A DNA stretch of 60,237 nucleotides from Halorubrum lipolyticum DSM 21995 (GCF_000337375.1 NZ_AOJG01000009.1:106820-167056), one strand, 5' to 3'. Shown: positions 16,292 to 24,589, counted from the first letter of the stretch. Made by a program: numbers and translations. The notes: generated by a model not told the origin, from the letters alone.

Positions 16292-16873
16292 TCACCACGC
16301 CGCCAGCAGCGCCGCCCCGAGCGACACGACCAGGACGACGGCGACGACCACCGAGACGACCGCGCTGTCGAGCGCCAGCGCGATGGCGACCCCGGCTGCG
16401 AGCGCGAGGAACGCCGCGATCGCCGCGGGCACCCCGCCCCGCTCGATCAGCCGGTCGACCGCGTTCGCCGCGCGCTGCGAGGGAGAGACCTCCGGCGGGC
16501 GCTCCGGCGGCTTCGTGAACGCCTCGTCGACGGCGACCTCCTCGGGGACGGTCTCCTCGGGCGGGTCGATCCGGACGTTCACGTACCGGGTGTTGGAGCC
16601 GTAGCCGGTGACGATCTTCAGCTTCCCGCGGACCGGCTCCGTCACGTCGTCGACGGCGACGTGGACGTGTCTCGTGGACTCGTCGTCGACGAAGTGGTTC
16701 GTCTCGGCCACCGACGCGACCCGGTCGAGGTCGTCGTCGAAGTGGAGGTGGACGTGCGTGGAACGGCCCTCGTTCTCGAGCGCGACGGCGAACGGGCCGG
16801 TCGCCTCGAACCGGTCGGGCGCCCGGATCGAGTGGACCGCGTCCCCGTTCAGTTCGACGGAGAGTGTCGACAC
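16292..16873 (-). CDS. Haloarchaeal membrane protein, DUF7524-like
   Basis: 193 aa. The first part (about 1-110) is a beta-rich soluble domain with THVHLHFDDDLDRVA and VNVRIDPPEETVPEEV, apparently on the outer side. Two adjacent C-terminal membrane helices (about 148-190) end with AALLAAW. This fits a DUF7524-like haloarchaeal family, but I cannot confirm the number. A T-rich TATA-like element centred near 16900 lies about 27 bases upstream. Confidence 0.75.
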   Translation of the reverse strand: MSTLSVELNGDAVHSIRAPDRFEATGPFAVALENEGRSTHVHLHFDDDLDRVASVAETNHFVDDESTRHVHVAVDDVTEPVRGKLKIVTGYGSNTRYVNVRIDPPEETVPEEVAVDEAFTKPPERPPEVSPSQRAANAVDRLIERGGVPAAIAAFLALAAGVAIALALDSAVVSVVVAVVLVVSLGAALLAAW

Positions 16874-16932
16874 GCTCTGGTCGACGCACTCACACTAAAA
16901 AAAGGTGCAGTACGGAACGGGGCCTCGCTCCC

Positions 16933-17127
16933 TTACGCCGCCGCCTCCTCGCGCATGTCCGGCGGGAGGAGGTTCGGAATGCCGTCTTCGATCGGGTACG
17001 TCTCGCCGCACTCCGTGCACGTGAGCGTCCCCGCGAGGATCTCCTCGTCGTCGCGCTCGTCGACGTCGAGCTCCAGGTCGGCCTTGTCGAGCGGGCAGCA
17101 GACGACGTCCATCAGGGATTCCTTCAT
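16933..17127 (-). CDS. Trm112 family methyltransferase-activating protein
   Basis: 64-aa zinc protein MKESLMDVVCCPLDKADLEL...TCTECGETYPIEDGIPNLLPPDM. Cys 10 and 11 and the CTEC pair at 37-40 are probable zinc ligands. The YPIEDGIPNLLP segment is typical of Trm112, which stabilises and activates several tRNA, rRNA and protein methyltransferases in archaea. A TATA-like element lies about 26 bases upstream, so the transcript is probably leaderless. The neighbouring trm5 and rnp4 also act in tRNA maturation. Confidence 0.92.
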   Translation of the reverse strand: MKESLMDVVCCPLDKADLELDVDERDDEEILAGTLTCTECGETYPIEDGIPNLLPPDMREEAAA

Positions 17128-17261
17128 ACCGCGTCGTTCGCGCGGGCCGTTAAAAAAGCGTGCGGGTTGGCGAGTGCGCGGCTCCGAGGGGGTTCGGGGG
17201 GCATCCGGAGGGCCGCTCCTCGATGGCAACGACTTTGCCGGTCCGTCACCCCCGGCGAGGT

Positions 17262-17540
17262 ATGGGGATCCCGTCGGAACGGATCGACCGGCTGTTCTCG
17301 CTCGCCCGCGAGGCCGTCGTCGACGACGAGTACGACCGCGCGCGGGAGTACGTCGCGCTCGCGCGCCGGGTCGCGGAGCGGAACCGCTGCGGCGTCCCCG
17401 CCGAGTTCTCCCGGAAGACCTGCGACGACTGCGGCGTCTACCTCCGCCCGGGGAAGACGAGCCGCGTCCGGCTCCGCCCCGGACGAGTGGTCGTCCGCTG
17501 TCGCGAGTGCGGATCGACCGCGCGGTACCCGTTCGACTGA
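17262..17540 (+). CDS. rnp4: RNase P protein component 4 (Rpp21/Rpr2)
   Basis: 92-aa zinc-ribbon subunit of RNase P. Probable zinc ligands are C54/C57 (TCDDC) and C80/C83 (RCREC), preceded by the helical SERIDRLFSLAREAVVDDEYDRAREYVALARRVAERNR. The family pairs with Rpp29. The start at 17262 gives a normal N-terminus; an upstream in-frame ATG would add 34 unrelated residues. Three RNase P subunit genes (rnp2, rnp3, rnp4) are therefore in this window, but rnp4 is not in their operon. Confidence 0.93.
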   Translation: MGIPSERIDRLFSLAREAVVDDEYDRAREYVALARRVAERNRCGVPAEFSRKTCDDCGVYLRPGKTSRVRLRPGRVVVRCRECGSTARYPFD

Positions 17541-17547
17541 TCGCGCC

Positions 17548-17655
17548 CGCCAAAGCGCTCGCGGACCGCCGAAGCGCCCGCGGACCGCCAAAGCGCCCGC
17601 GGACCGCCAAAGCGCCCGCGGACCGCCAAAGCGCCCGCGGACCGCCAAAGCGTCA
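17548..17655 (+). repeat. 19-base tandem repeat between rnp4 and trm5
   Basis: Five full units of CGCCAAAGCGCCCGCGGAC (17548-17642) with few changes, followed by a partial sixth. The unit length is not a multiple of three and it starts directly after the rnp4 stop. It runs up to the trm5 promoter. There are no spacers, so it is not CRISPR. Confidence 0.95.
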
Positions 17656-17657
17656 GC

Positions 17658-17665
17658 GTTTATGG
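17658..17665 (+). promoter_or_regulatory. TATA box of trm5
   Basis: GTTTATGG is centred 27 bases before the ATG at 17688, right after the tandem repeat. The gene is probably leaderless. Confidence 0.5.
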
Positions 17666-17687
17666 CTCGCCCCGCCTCATCGCGACA

Positions 17688-18677
17688 ATGAGCGTCCCCT
17701 GCGTCGCGGTCGAGCGCGAACGCGGCGAAACCGTGCGCGAGCGGCTCGCCGACGCCGACGCCCTCGACGGCGACCACGAGATCGCGGTCGACGGCGACAC
17801 GATCTACATCCCGGTCACTGACTCCGAGGCGGTCCCCGCCGACCTGGCCGCGACGGTCGTCGAGCGCGACGCCGCCGAGCGCTACCGCCCGCGGACCCCC
17901 GCCGCGATCCTCGGCTACGAGCCCTCGCTGGAGCGGCTCGGCGACATCGTCATCGTCGACGAGGACGACGAGGAGCGCGCCCGCGAGATCGCCGACGCGG
18001 TGATGGCCTCCGACGTGCCCTGCGAGACGGTGCTCAACCGGGCCTCCCCGATCGAGGGCGAGCTGCGCGTCCGCCAGTGGGACGTGCTGGCGGGAAACGG
18101 CACCGAGACCGTCCACCGCGAGTACGGACACGAGTTCCTGCTCGACGTGGCCGAGGTGTACTTCTCGCCGCGGCTCGCCACCGAGCGCCACCGCGTTATC
18201 GAGCAGGTCGCTCCCGAGGAGACGGTCGTCGACATGTTCGCCGGCGTCGGCCCCTACGCTGTCCCGATGGCCGCTCGCGGCGCCGACGCGGTCGCCTGCG
18301 ATCTCAACGAGCGCGCGGTCGAGTACCTCCGGAGAAACGCGGAGCGCAACGGCGTCGCCGACCGCGTGACCGCGATCGCCGACGACGTGCGGGATATCGC
18401 CGACGAGTACGCCGACACGGCCGACCGGCTCGTGATGAATCTCCCCCACTCCGCCGACGAGTTCCTCGACGCGGCCGTTCGGCTGGCGGGCGACGACTGC
18501 GTCGTCCACTACTACGACATCCAACACGAGGACGACCCGTTCGGTCCCGGGACGCGGGCGATCCGCGCGGCCGCCGGCGACGCGTACGACGCGAGCGTCG
18601 AGACCGAGCGCGTCGTCCGGTCGTACGCGCCCCACGAGTACAACGTCTGTCTGGACGTCAGGCTGACGCGGGCGTGA
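17688..18677 (+). CDS. trm5: tRNA (guanine-N1)-methyltransferase, Trm5 family
   Basis: 329-aa class I SAM methyltransferase that makes m1G37 on tRNA; a Taw2-type (wyosine) role is the main alternative. The N-terminal domain includes RPRTPAAILGYEPSLERLGDIVIV. The linker has EFLLDVAEVYFSPRLATERHRV. The SAM domain has DMFAGVGPYAVPMAARGADAVACDLN (motif I) and the Trm5-type MNLPHSADEFLDAA (motif IV). CLDVRL at the C-terminus is normal. Start is at the ATG beside the TATA box. Confidence 0.9.
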   Translation: MSVPCVAVERERGETVRERLADADALDGDHEIAVDGDTIYIPVTDSEAVPADLAATVVERDAAERYRPRTPAAILGYEPSLERLGDIVIVDEDDEERAREIADAVMASDVPCETVLNRASPIEGELRVRQWDVLAGNGTETVHREYGHEFLLDVAEVYFSPRLATERHRVIEQVAPEETVVDMFAGVGPYAVPMAARGADAVACDLNERAVEYLRRNAERNGVADRVTAIADDVRDIADEYADTADRLVMNLPHSADEFLDAAVRLAGDDCVVHYYDIQHEDDPFGPGTRAIRAAAGDAYDASVETERVVRSYAPHEYNVCLDVRLTRA

Positions 18678-18791
18678 GCCGGGTTCGGTCCGCTCCGCGC
18701 CGTGCTCCTCGCGGCCCGGCGTCCGCGGTCCGCTCGCCAATCGTTTCAGTTAGGTAACGGGTTTATCCCGCTGCAGCGCGTTTCAGTTCGT

Positions 18792-19013
18792 ATGAGCGAC
18801 ACCACTGATCCGGAAGAGCGCATCGACGAGACGACGACGTGGCCCGACCTCGCCATCGGACTCTACGACAGGCTGACGGGCCGCAACGCAGAGATCGTCT
18901 ACGAGTTCGAGGACATGAGCGTCGACGTCCCGAGCGGCACGGGAGACGACGTCGAACACGCCAGTTGGCGACTCGACGGCACCGTTCGGGTCACGACCCG
19001 TGAACAGGACTGA
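18792..19013 (+). CDS. Conserved haloarchaeal small protein
   Basis: 73-aa acidic protein of unknown function with the pattern PDLAIGLYDRLTGRNAEIVYEFEDMSVDVPSG and a C-terminal strand LDGTVRVTTREQD. A TATA-like GGTTTATCCC is centred about 28 bases before the ATG. It overlaps the next gene by 14 bases, so the two form one operon. Confidence 0.72.
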   Translation: MSDTTDPEERIDETTTWPDLAIGLYDRLTGRNAEIVYEFEDMSVDVPSGTGDDVEHASWRLDGTVRVTTREQD

Positions 19014-19389
19014 CGCGAGGGCACCGCTCTCGGTCACCACGGAGGACCTGACGCTCACCGTCGCGGGCGTCGAGCTCGAGCTCCGCTCGACGGGCGACCG
19101 CCTGTTCGTCGAGGTGGCGACGGTCCGCGACGCGATCCGAGTCGCTCGGAGCCTGCCGGGCGACGCCGACGCCCGCGGTCCGGCCGCGCTGTTGACCGCG
19201 ACGGACCTCACCACCGAGATACGGGTCCGAGGGCGAACGGTCGCCGTCCTCGGCGCCGACGCCCGCCCGGGGCTGCTCTCCCGCGAGCTCGGCGTCGCGC
19301 CGGCGGAGGCGCGGCTCGCGGGGGCCGTCGGAGCCGCGGTGAGCGGACTTTCCGCGGCCGCGAGCGCGCCGCGGCGGCTCTTCGAGTAA
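19000..19389 (+). CDS. Hypothetical haloarchaeal protein
   Basis: 129 aa, GTG start inside the end of the previous gene. The middle is beta-rich (LTLTVAGVELELRSTGDRLFVEVATV, then AALLTATDLTTEIRVRGRTVAVLGAD). The overlap and matched strand support an operon with the 73-aa gene. Both appear to carry related strand-rich segments, so a joint function is plausible, but no known motif is present. Confidence 0.68.
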   Translation: MNRTDARAPLSVTTEDLTLTVAGVELELRSTGDRLFVEVATVRDAIRVARSLPGDADARGPAALLTATDLTTEIRVRGRTVAVLGADARPGLLSRELGVAPAEARLAGAVGAAVSGLSAAASAPRRLFE

Positions 19390-20005
19390 GGGGAGTCGTC
19401 GAGGCGGCCCGACGGTACCGCCGGGTTTCGAACGCGACGCCCGCCAGCAACCGCTGGCGAGATTGAGGGTACGTGTCGACAGCGTGACCGCCGCCCCACC
19501 CGGGAACGCCACGGGTCGGACGGCTGCGGGCCCGTCACATGACAAGAGTCCACGGCCGCGAGACGGTCGGGGCCAGAGGCGATTTCGCGCTTGGCACGTC
19601 GGAGACGTGGATCACACGCCAGCCGTGTCTGATCGCTGATAGGGGTGACTGCCGCGCCGAGTCGCGGTGGGGGTCGCGACCGACGGGACGAGCGACGCCC
19701 GGTACGGGCTCCGACCGGGCAGACACCGTCGGGGGAGTCGATCCCCGCCATCGCGGCGCACGATCGGTGTTGTCACACTTCGATCGAAGACCAATCAGGT
19801 ATATATGCTTTTTCCTTATATTCCTGTGACGATCGCTCACTCTACACGGTGATCCGGACAATACCGAAGGAATTTCGGAACGAACGCAGATGACCGATCG
19901 AGCGCGATCGACGACCCCGACCCGGTCGGTGTCCCGTGATCTGCCCGTCCGTGGCGCCGCGGTTTCGGAACCCTTATTTTTCCGTTCGGGAATGGTAAGA
20001 CGCGC
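19390..20005. other. Long gap with no convincing gene
   Basis: Several short open frames cross this 616-base stretch, but none has consistent codon bias or a known motif. A clearly AT-rich patch at about 19795-19860 (GGTATATATGCTTTTTCC) could be a promoter for an unknown small RNA or leader. The last 40 bases hold the tRNA-Thr promoter. Confidence 0.4.
19973..19982 (+). promoter_or_regulatory. TATA box of tRNA-Thr
   Basis: CTTATTTTTC is centred about 29 bases before the mature 5' end at 20006. Confidence 0.6.
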
Positions 20006-20078
20006 GCCGGAGTAGCTCAGCTGGCAGAGCGATTCCTTCGTAAGGAATAGGTCGAGGGTTCAAATCCCTCCTCCGGCT
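20006..20078 (+). tRNA. tRNA-Thr(CGT)
   Basis: Acceptor GCCGGAG pairs with CTCCGGC. The D arm is GCTC/GAGC. The anticodon stem ATTCC/GGAAT closes loop TTCGTAA, so the anticodon is CGT and reads ACG codons. The T arm is GAGGG TTCAAAT CCCTC. The discriminator is U73, typical of archaeal threonine tRNA. No intron and no encoded CCA are present. Confidence 0.97.
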
Positions 20079-20290
20079 CTTCTGACGGAACGAAGTGGAG
20101 TCGAAGAGCTGCGGGAGAGTTCGTCCGAGAGAGTTCGAATCGGGGAGGGAGAAAGCGAAGCAGAGTAGTCGTAATCTCCGTTTTCGCCGCTGAAATCGCT
20201 CGGCGGCCCGCGTTTTCCCCATCGAATCGATCATTCAGTCACGGAGGGACGGGAGACTGATTATAGTCTGTAAATAATATTAGGGCCGAA

Positions 20291-20300
20291 TCTATACCCC
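20291..20300 (+). promoter_or_regulatory. TATA box of the mini zinc protein gene
   Basis: TCTATACCCC is centred 26 bases before the ATG at 20321, which fits a leaderless transcript and helps show this short gene is real. Confidence 0.5.
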
Positions 20301-20320
20301 TCGGTAACAATACTCACGAT

Positions 20321-20452
20321 ATGCGACCAGAATCAGAGACTCACGGTCGAGAAGTGTACGAGTGTTTCAAATGCGGCGCGCGCTCCGAGTCGGACGGTAC
20401 CTGCGAGTGCGGCGGCGAGCTCCAACACCTCGGTCGGTCGCGAGACCTGTGA
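20321..20452 (+). CDS. Rubrerythrin-like mini zinc protein (43 aa)
   Basis: Encodes 43 residues beginning MRPESETHGREVYECFKCGA. C15, C18, C28 and C30 form two zinc knuckles (CFKC and CEC), like the rubredoxin/rubrerythrin-like mini domains of haloarchaea. A TATA box sits at the leaderless distance. A related 47-aa gene precedes gdh at 59818. The function is unknown; metal binding or protein contact is inferred. Confidence 0.82.
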   Translation: MRPESETHGREVYECFKCGARSESDGTCECGGELQHLGRSRDL

Positions 20453-20467
20453 CGGAGGACGGCGAAC

Positions 20468-21613
20468 TCACTCCTCGTCGGCGTCGCGCTCGGCTCCGTC
20501 CCCACCGCCGTTGTCCTGCGCCGCGTCGTAGTCGGGCAGCGAGAGAACGTTCTCGCGCCCGAGTCGGAACCCGTCGAGGTCGCCCTCGTCGCGGAGCCCC
20601 GTCACGACCTGACTCGTCTTGGCGGCGGTCCAGTCGAGCTCCTCGGCGACCCGCTTCTGTTTCATTCGGCCGCCGTTGGCCTCGATGAGCCGGAGCACCT
20701 GCTCCTCGTTGCTCAACAGGTCGCCGTCGACCGGCGCCGCCGCGTCGGGCTCCCCGTCCGCGTCGCCGTCGTTTTCGGGCTCGGTCGTGTCGCCCTCGGG
20801 CTCCGAACCCGTCCCGTCGTCCGTCGGCCCGTTGACGGTCGCGCCCGGCGCGTCCGGCGGCGAGCTCGAAGCCGGGCTCTCCCACGGACGGCGTCGGTAG
20901 CCGATCACGGCGACGACCGCCGCGAGCAGCCCGAGCGCGATGAAGAGGAGCGGCCCGGTGGAGCGGCCTTCCGGCTCGATCGCCACGCGCGGCTGCCCCT
21001 CCGTGAAGTCGACCGGACCCTGCCAGACGACCGCGCCGTCGCGGGTTTCGGCCGGCGACGGCGACGCGTCGCCGAGCCGGTAGCCGTCGCCCCACGAGAC
21101 GATGAGCGAGGTGGTCTCGTCGAGGAACAGCCCGTCGATCGCGTCGCCAACGACGAGTCGGTCGCCGTCGACGGCCGCGAAGTTGCGCCACTCGAACCGG
21201 TACGTGAGGACGCCGTACGACTGCGGGAGCTCGCGCCGCTCGGCGGTGACGGTCGTGTTCGTGACGGCCATCTCGCGCCCCGTCGCGTTCTCGGCGACGG
21301 CCGCGGTCGACGACATCCGGTCGCCGAACCGTCCCGTGTAGGCCGCCGGGTCCGACTCGACGTCCGCCCGGAGGTCCTCGAACGCCTGCTCCTCGTCGTC
21401 GCTCGCGAGGCGGATCCGGTACTGGGTCTCCCAGACCGCGTCGCCGTCGGGTTCGACCGCGACTTCGATCAGGATGTCGTCCGGGTCGACGTCCATCTGC
21501 TCGAAGCCGCCGGCGGGGACGCCGGCACCGCTCTGCGCGGCTCCGGTCGACGCGAGGCCGACGCCGGCGACGAGCACGGCGACGACGGCCAACAGGAGCA
21601 CCGTTCGCTGCAC
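20468..21613 (-). CDS. Membrane-anchored HTH protein with exported sensor-like domain
   Basis: 381 aa. A signal-like helix (VLLLAVVAVLVAGVGLASTGAAQ) leads to an extracellular beta-rich domain (about 40-225) with many polar turns. One membrane helix (PLLFIALGLLAAVVAVIGY) follows, then an acidic linker and a cytoplasmic winged HTH (NEEQVLRLIEANGGRMKQKRVAEELDWTAAKTSQVVTGL). This one-component sensor-regulator layout is widespread in haloarchaea (DUF7345/DUF7343-like). The GTG at 21613 is preferred because a TATA box lies 26 bases upstream; a longer ORF starts at 21655. Confidence 0.85.
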   Translation of the reverse strand: MQRTVLLLAVVAVLVAGVGLASTGAAQSGAGVPAGGFEQMDVDPDDILIEVAVEPDGDAVWETQYRIRLASDDEEQAFEDLRADVESDPAAYTGRFGDRMSSTAAVAENATGREMAVTNTTVTAERRELPQSYGVLTYRFEWRNFAAVDGDRLVVGDAIDGLFLDETTSLIVSWGDGYRLGDASPSPAETRDGAVVWQGPVDFTEGQPRVAIEPEGRSTGPLLFIALGLLAAVVAVIGYRRRPWESPASSSPPDAPGATVNGPTDDGTGSEPEGDTTEPENDGDADGEPDAAAPVDGDLLSNEEQVLRLIEANGGRMKQKRVAEELDWTAAKTSQVVTGLRDEGDLDGFRLGRENVLSLPDYDAAQDNGGGDGAERDADEE

Positions 21614-21634
21614 GGACGGGCAGTTACGAGGCTC

Positions 21635-21644
21635 GGATAAATCG
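21635..21644 (-). promoter_or_regulatory. TATA box deciding the GTG start at 21613
   Basis: CGATTTATCC on the minus strand is centred 26 bases before the GTG. It falls inside the longer ORF, so it argues against that start. Confidence 0.55.
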
Positions 21645-21748
21645 CTTCCTATCACGGCCGACGCCCGGACGCGGCTCGGCGGCTCGTCGCCGTCTTACGC
21701 ATTCGGGAGCCGGCGATCGACTCCGGACGCGCCCCCCCGCCGTCCGGC

Positions 21749-22990
21749 CTATCCATCGACCCCGAGGGCGATCCGCCGGAGGGTATCGGTTCCGTGCGCC
21801 CACGACCCCGTCAGGCGACCGGCGAGGGTCTCGACCTCCGCCACGGCGGTGGCGGCGGCGGACCCGATCCCGGCCCGTCGGTCGCCGGCAGCGGAACGCG
21901 CTCCGGCTTCGGAATCGGCGGGAGCACCGTCCGATCCGTCCCCGCCGGACCCGGCGTTCGTGCCATTGTCACCGGGGGCAGCATTCGTCCCGTTGTCACC
22001 GGGGGCGGCATTCGTCCCGTTGTCGCCGGAGCCGGCGTTCGTCTCGTTGTCGTCAGTCATCCCGTCGTTCGGACCCGTCTCGTTTCCGGAGGTCGATCCC
22101 TCGACCGCTGCGCTCCGCGGAGTCGCGTTCCCGCCCGCGTCCGAACCGTTCCCCGCTCCGGCAGGACCGGTCGCGTTCCCCGACGGTCCGCCGCCGTTCC
22201 TCGGAGCGCGGTCACCGGCCGACGGGCCGCCGTTTCCCGGTCGTCCGTCGCCGCCGGGCGGGCCGCCGGCTCCCGGTCCGGTCCCGTTCCCGGTTTCCGG
22301 TCCACTCGCGTTCCCGGTTCCGGACCGGGCTCCGGGGGCGTCCGCGGGCGGCCCGCGGCGCTCCGACGCCAGCGGCCGGCCGACGCCCTCCCCGGCGACG
22401 CCGCGAGCGATCGCCGCGACCTCGGGACCGCCCACCCCGTTCGCCCGCTCGCGGACCGCGTCGAGCCGATCGGCGTCGAGGCCCTGTGCCCGCCGGACCG
22501 GCTCGGGGAGGTCGCGGGCGACGGCGGCGCTCCGGTTCGCCTCGCGCTTGACGGTCTCGGCTCGGGCGCCCGTCTCCGCCATGCGGGCGGCGAACTCGCC
22601 GCGGGTGAGCTCTCCGGCGTCGCGGAGCTCGCGGAGCTCGCGCTGTCGGCGTTCGATCGCGGTGAGCCGCTGCTCGGTCCGGTTGAGCCGCTCTGCGACG
22701 AGGGTCGCCCGCTCCTCGTCGGACTCGGTCCGGTTGAGCCCGACCTCGAAGGCCCGCGACTCGACCTCGCCGGCGATCTCGGCGCGTTGGACGCCCATCA
22801 CGCCGGAGAGACGCTCTCCGGGGCTGATGTCGGTCTCGTTCGCCGTCCCCGTCTCGCCGCCTCCGTCCGTCTCGTTCGTCGCCGCCGGATCGTCCTGCGC
22901 GACGGCCGTCCCGACGGGGCCGGCCGCGGCGATCCCGGCGACGGCGACCAACACGACCGCGACGGCGACGAGCGCGATCCCTCGGTTCAT
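21749..22990 (-). CDS. Exported Gly/Asn-rich surface protein
   Basis: 413-aa protein with a signal peptide (IALVAVAVVLVAVAGIAAA), then a helical region rich in Arg/Glu (ERLNRTEQRLTAIERRQRELRELRDAGELTRGEFAARM), and a long low-complexity region (about 205-370) of Gly, Asn, Pro and Asp. Near its end are repeats of DNGTNA(A/G)xG type, many with NxT sequons for N-glycosylation. A C-terminal helix is amphipathic. It is likely a cell-surface or secreted protein. The TATA box GTATATAAAC is 29 bases upstream of the ATG. Confidence 0.75.
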   Translation of the reverse strand: MNRGIALVAVAVVLVAVAGIAAAGPVGTAVAQDDPAATNETDGGGETGTANETDISPGERLSGVMGVQRAEIAGEVESRAFEVGLNRTESDEERATLVAERLNRTEQRLTAIERRQRELRELRDAGELTRGEFAARMAETGARAETVKREANRSAAVARDLPEPVRRAQGLDADRLDAVRERANGVGGPEVAAIARGVAGEGVGRPLASERRGPPADAPGARSGTGNASGPETGNGTGPGAGGPPGGDGRPGNGGPSAGDRAPRNGGGPSGNATGPAGAGNGSDAGGNATPRSAAVEGSTSGNETGPNDGMTDDNETNAGSGDNGTNAAPGDNGTNAAPGDNGTNAGSGGDGSDGAPADSEAGARSAAGDRRAGIGSAAATAVAEVETLAGRLTGSWAHGTDTLRRIALGVDG

Positions 22991-23014
22991 TACCAGACGG
23001 TACGCGACGTATCC

Positions 23015-23024
23015 GTATATAAAC
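23015..23024 (-). promoter_or_regulatory. TATA box of the surface protein gene
   Basis: GTATATAAAC (read on the plus strand) is centred about 29 bases before the ATG at 22990, which is chosen over an upstream in-frame start at 23047. Confidence 0.6.
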
Positions 23025-23113
23025 CGATCTCCGTTAAGCCGGATCAACGCGGATTAAACGGGGGACTGCGGCGGGGTGAACGAGAGCGGGAGTCGAGCGG
23101 GGCGAGCTCCGGT

Positions 23114-24589
23114 TCAGTACGACTTCGCGAAGTACGCCGTCCGCTCGGCGTCGTCGTCGCAGATCGCGCAGGTCTCGTCGTGGTCCGCCTCGGCGAGGGG
23201 GTCGTCGTCCTCGAACGGGACCATCACGATCTCGGCGGCCATCGGCTCCTTGATCGGCTCCTCGCACGCCTCGTCGCCGCACCACGGGGCCTTCACGTAG
23301 CCGCCGTGCTGGCCGAGCGTCCCGAGGATGTCGGCGCGGTCGTCGGCTTCGCGCACCTCGCCGTCGAGGGTCTCCTCGGCGGCGGCGTACAGCTTCGCGT
23401 AGATCTCGTCGAAGTGGTCGCGGACCGTCTCGACGACCCCGTCACGGTCCTCGACGACGCTCTCGCCGTCGGGCCGGTGGACGAGGGTGAGCTCGCCGTC
23501 CTCGACCTCGTGGGGACCGATCTCGATCCGGAGCGGGACGCCGTTGAGCTCGTGTTCGTTGAATTTGAAGCCGGGGTTGCGCTCGTCGCGGTCGTCGAGG
23601 TCGACGCGGACCCCCGCCTCGTCGAGGTCGTCGACGACGCCCTCGGCGTACTCCAGCACGTCGTCTTTCGTGTCCTCCTGCCAGATCGGGACCACGACGA
23701 CCTGTTCGGGGGCGACGCCGGGCGGGAGCACGAGCCCCTGCTCGTCGGAGTGGGTCATGATCAGCGCGCCGAGCGCGCGCCACGAGAGCCCCCACGAGGT
23801 GGTGTGGGCGAGCCGCTCCGCCTCGTCCTCGTCGGAGAAGGTGATGTCGAACGCCTCCGCGAACGACTGCCCGAGGTGGTGAGAGGTGCCCGCCTGCACC
23901 GACTTGCCGTCCGGCATCAGCGCCTCGACGGTCGTGGTCGTCTCCGCGCCCGGGAATTTGTCGTGATCGGGCTTCTGACCCTTTAAAACGGGCATCGCCA
24001 GCAGGTCCTCGTAGACCGATGCGTACTGGTCGAGCCGCGTCATCGTCTCGTCCCACGCGCCCTCCGCGGTCGCGTGCGCGGTGTGGCCCTCCTGCCAGAG
24101 GAACTCCTTCGTGCGGAAGAACGGCTTCGTCTCCGTCGCTTCCCACCGCACGACCGAGCACCACTGGTTCACGCGCAGCGGGAGGTCGCGGTGGCTCCGC
24201 ACCCACTGGCTGATGTACGGCGTGATGATCGACTCGGAGGTGGGCCGGACCGCGAGCCGCTCTTCGAGCTCCTTGTTGCCGGCCTCGGTCACCCACGCGA
24301 CCTCGGGGTCGAACCCTTCCACGATGTCCTTCTCGCGTTCGAGGTACGACTCGGGGATGAAGAGGGGGAAGTAGGCGTTCTGGACCCCGGTGTCTTTGAA
24401 CTTCGCGTCGAGGAACCCCTGGAGGCGCTCCCAGACCGCGTACGCGCGCGGCCGGGTGACGATGAAGCCGCTCATTCCCTCCGGGCCGTAATCCGCCAGC
24501 CCCGCCTTCTGTACGACCTCGGCGTACCACTCGCCGGTGTTGTGTGACTTGGACTCGGTGATGCCGAGCTCCTGGTCGTCGTCGCTCAT
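23114..24589 (-). CDS. proS: Prolyl-tRNA synthetase, archaeal/eukaryotic type
   Basis: 491-aa class II aminoacyl-tRNA synthetase. Motif 1 lies around GFIVTRPRAYAVWERLQ, motif 2 is VRWEATETKPFFRTKEFLWQEGHTAH, and motif 3 is near TTSWGLSWRALGALIMTHSD. The anticodon-binding domain follows VVVPIWQ, and the C-terminal zinc-binding domain ends with Cys-rich WCGDEACEE and CAICDDD. The last residues are AKSY, the usual Tyr-terminated end. The start at 24589 (MSDDDQELGIT) has a TATA-like CGTTTTAAGC about 28 bases upstream. Confidence 0.96.
   Translation of the reverse strand: MSDDDQELGITESKSHNTGEWYAEVVQKAGLADYGPEGMSGFIVTRPRAYAVWERLQGFLDAKFKDTGVQNAYFPLFIPESYLEREKDIVEGFDPEVAWVTEAGNKELEERLAVRPTSESIITPYISQWVRSHRDLPLRVNQWCSVVRWEATETKPFFRTKEFLWQEGHTAHATAEGAWDETMTRLDQYASVYEDLLAMPVLKGQKPDHDKFPGAETTTTVEALMPDGKSVQAGTSHHLGQSFAEAFDITFSDEDEAERLAHTTSWGLSWRALGALIMTHSDEQGLVLPPGVAPEQVVVVPIWQEDTKDDVLEYAEGVVDDLDEAGVRVDLDDRDERNPGFKFNEHELNGVPLRIEIGPHEVEDGELTLVHRPDGESVVEDRDGVVETVRDHFDEIYAKLYAAAEETLDGEVREADDRADILGTLGQHGGYVKAPWCGDEACEEPIKEPMAAEIVMVPFEDDDPLAEADHDETCAICDDDAERTAYFAKSY

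Noticed and set aside
17548-17655. CRISPR array
   Set aside because: Units are directly abutting with no spacers and only 19 bases long. No cas gene is present.
15515-17821. Long plus-strand open frame (768 codons)
   Set aside because: It runs antisense across the RNA-binding protein, small proteins and Trm112, and overlaps rnp4 and the tandem repeat. High G+C leaves reverse frames free of stops; it has no motif.
19974-20234. Minus-strand 86-residue frame over tRNA-Thr
   Set aside because: It is antisense to the tRNA. Strings such as RRDLNPRP are a familiar artefact from translating the reverse strand of tRNA genes.
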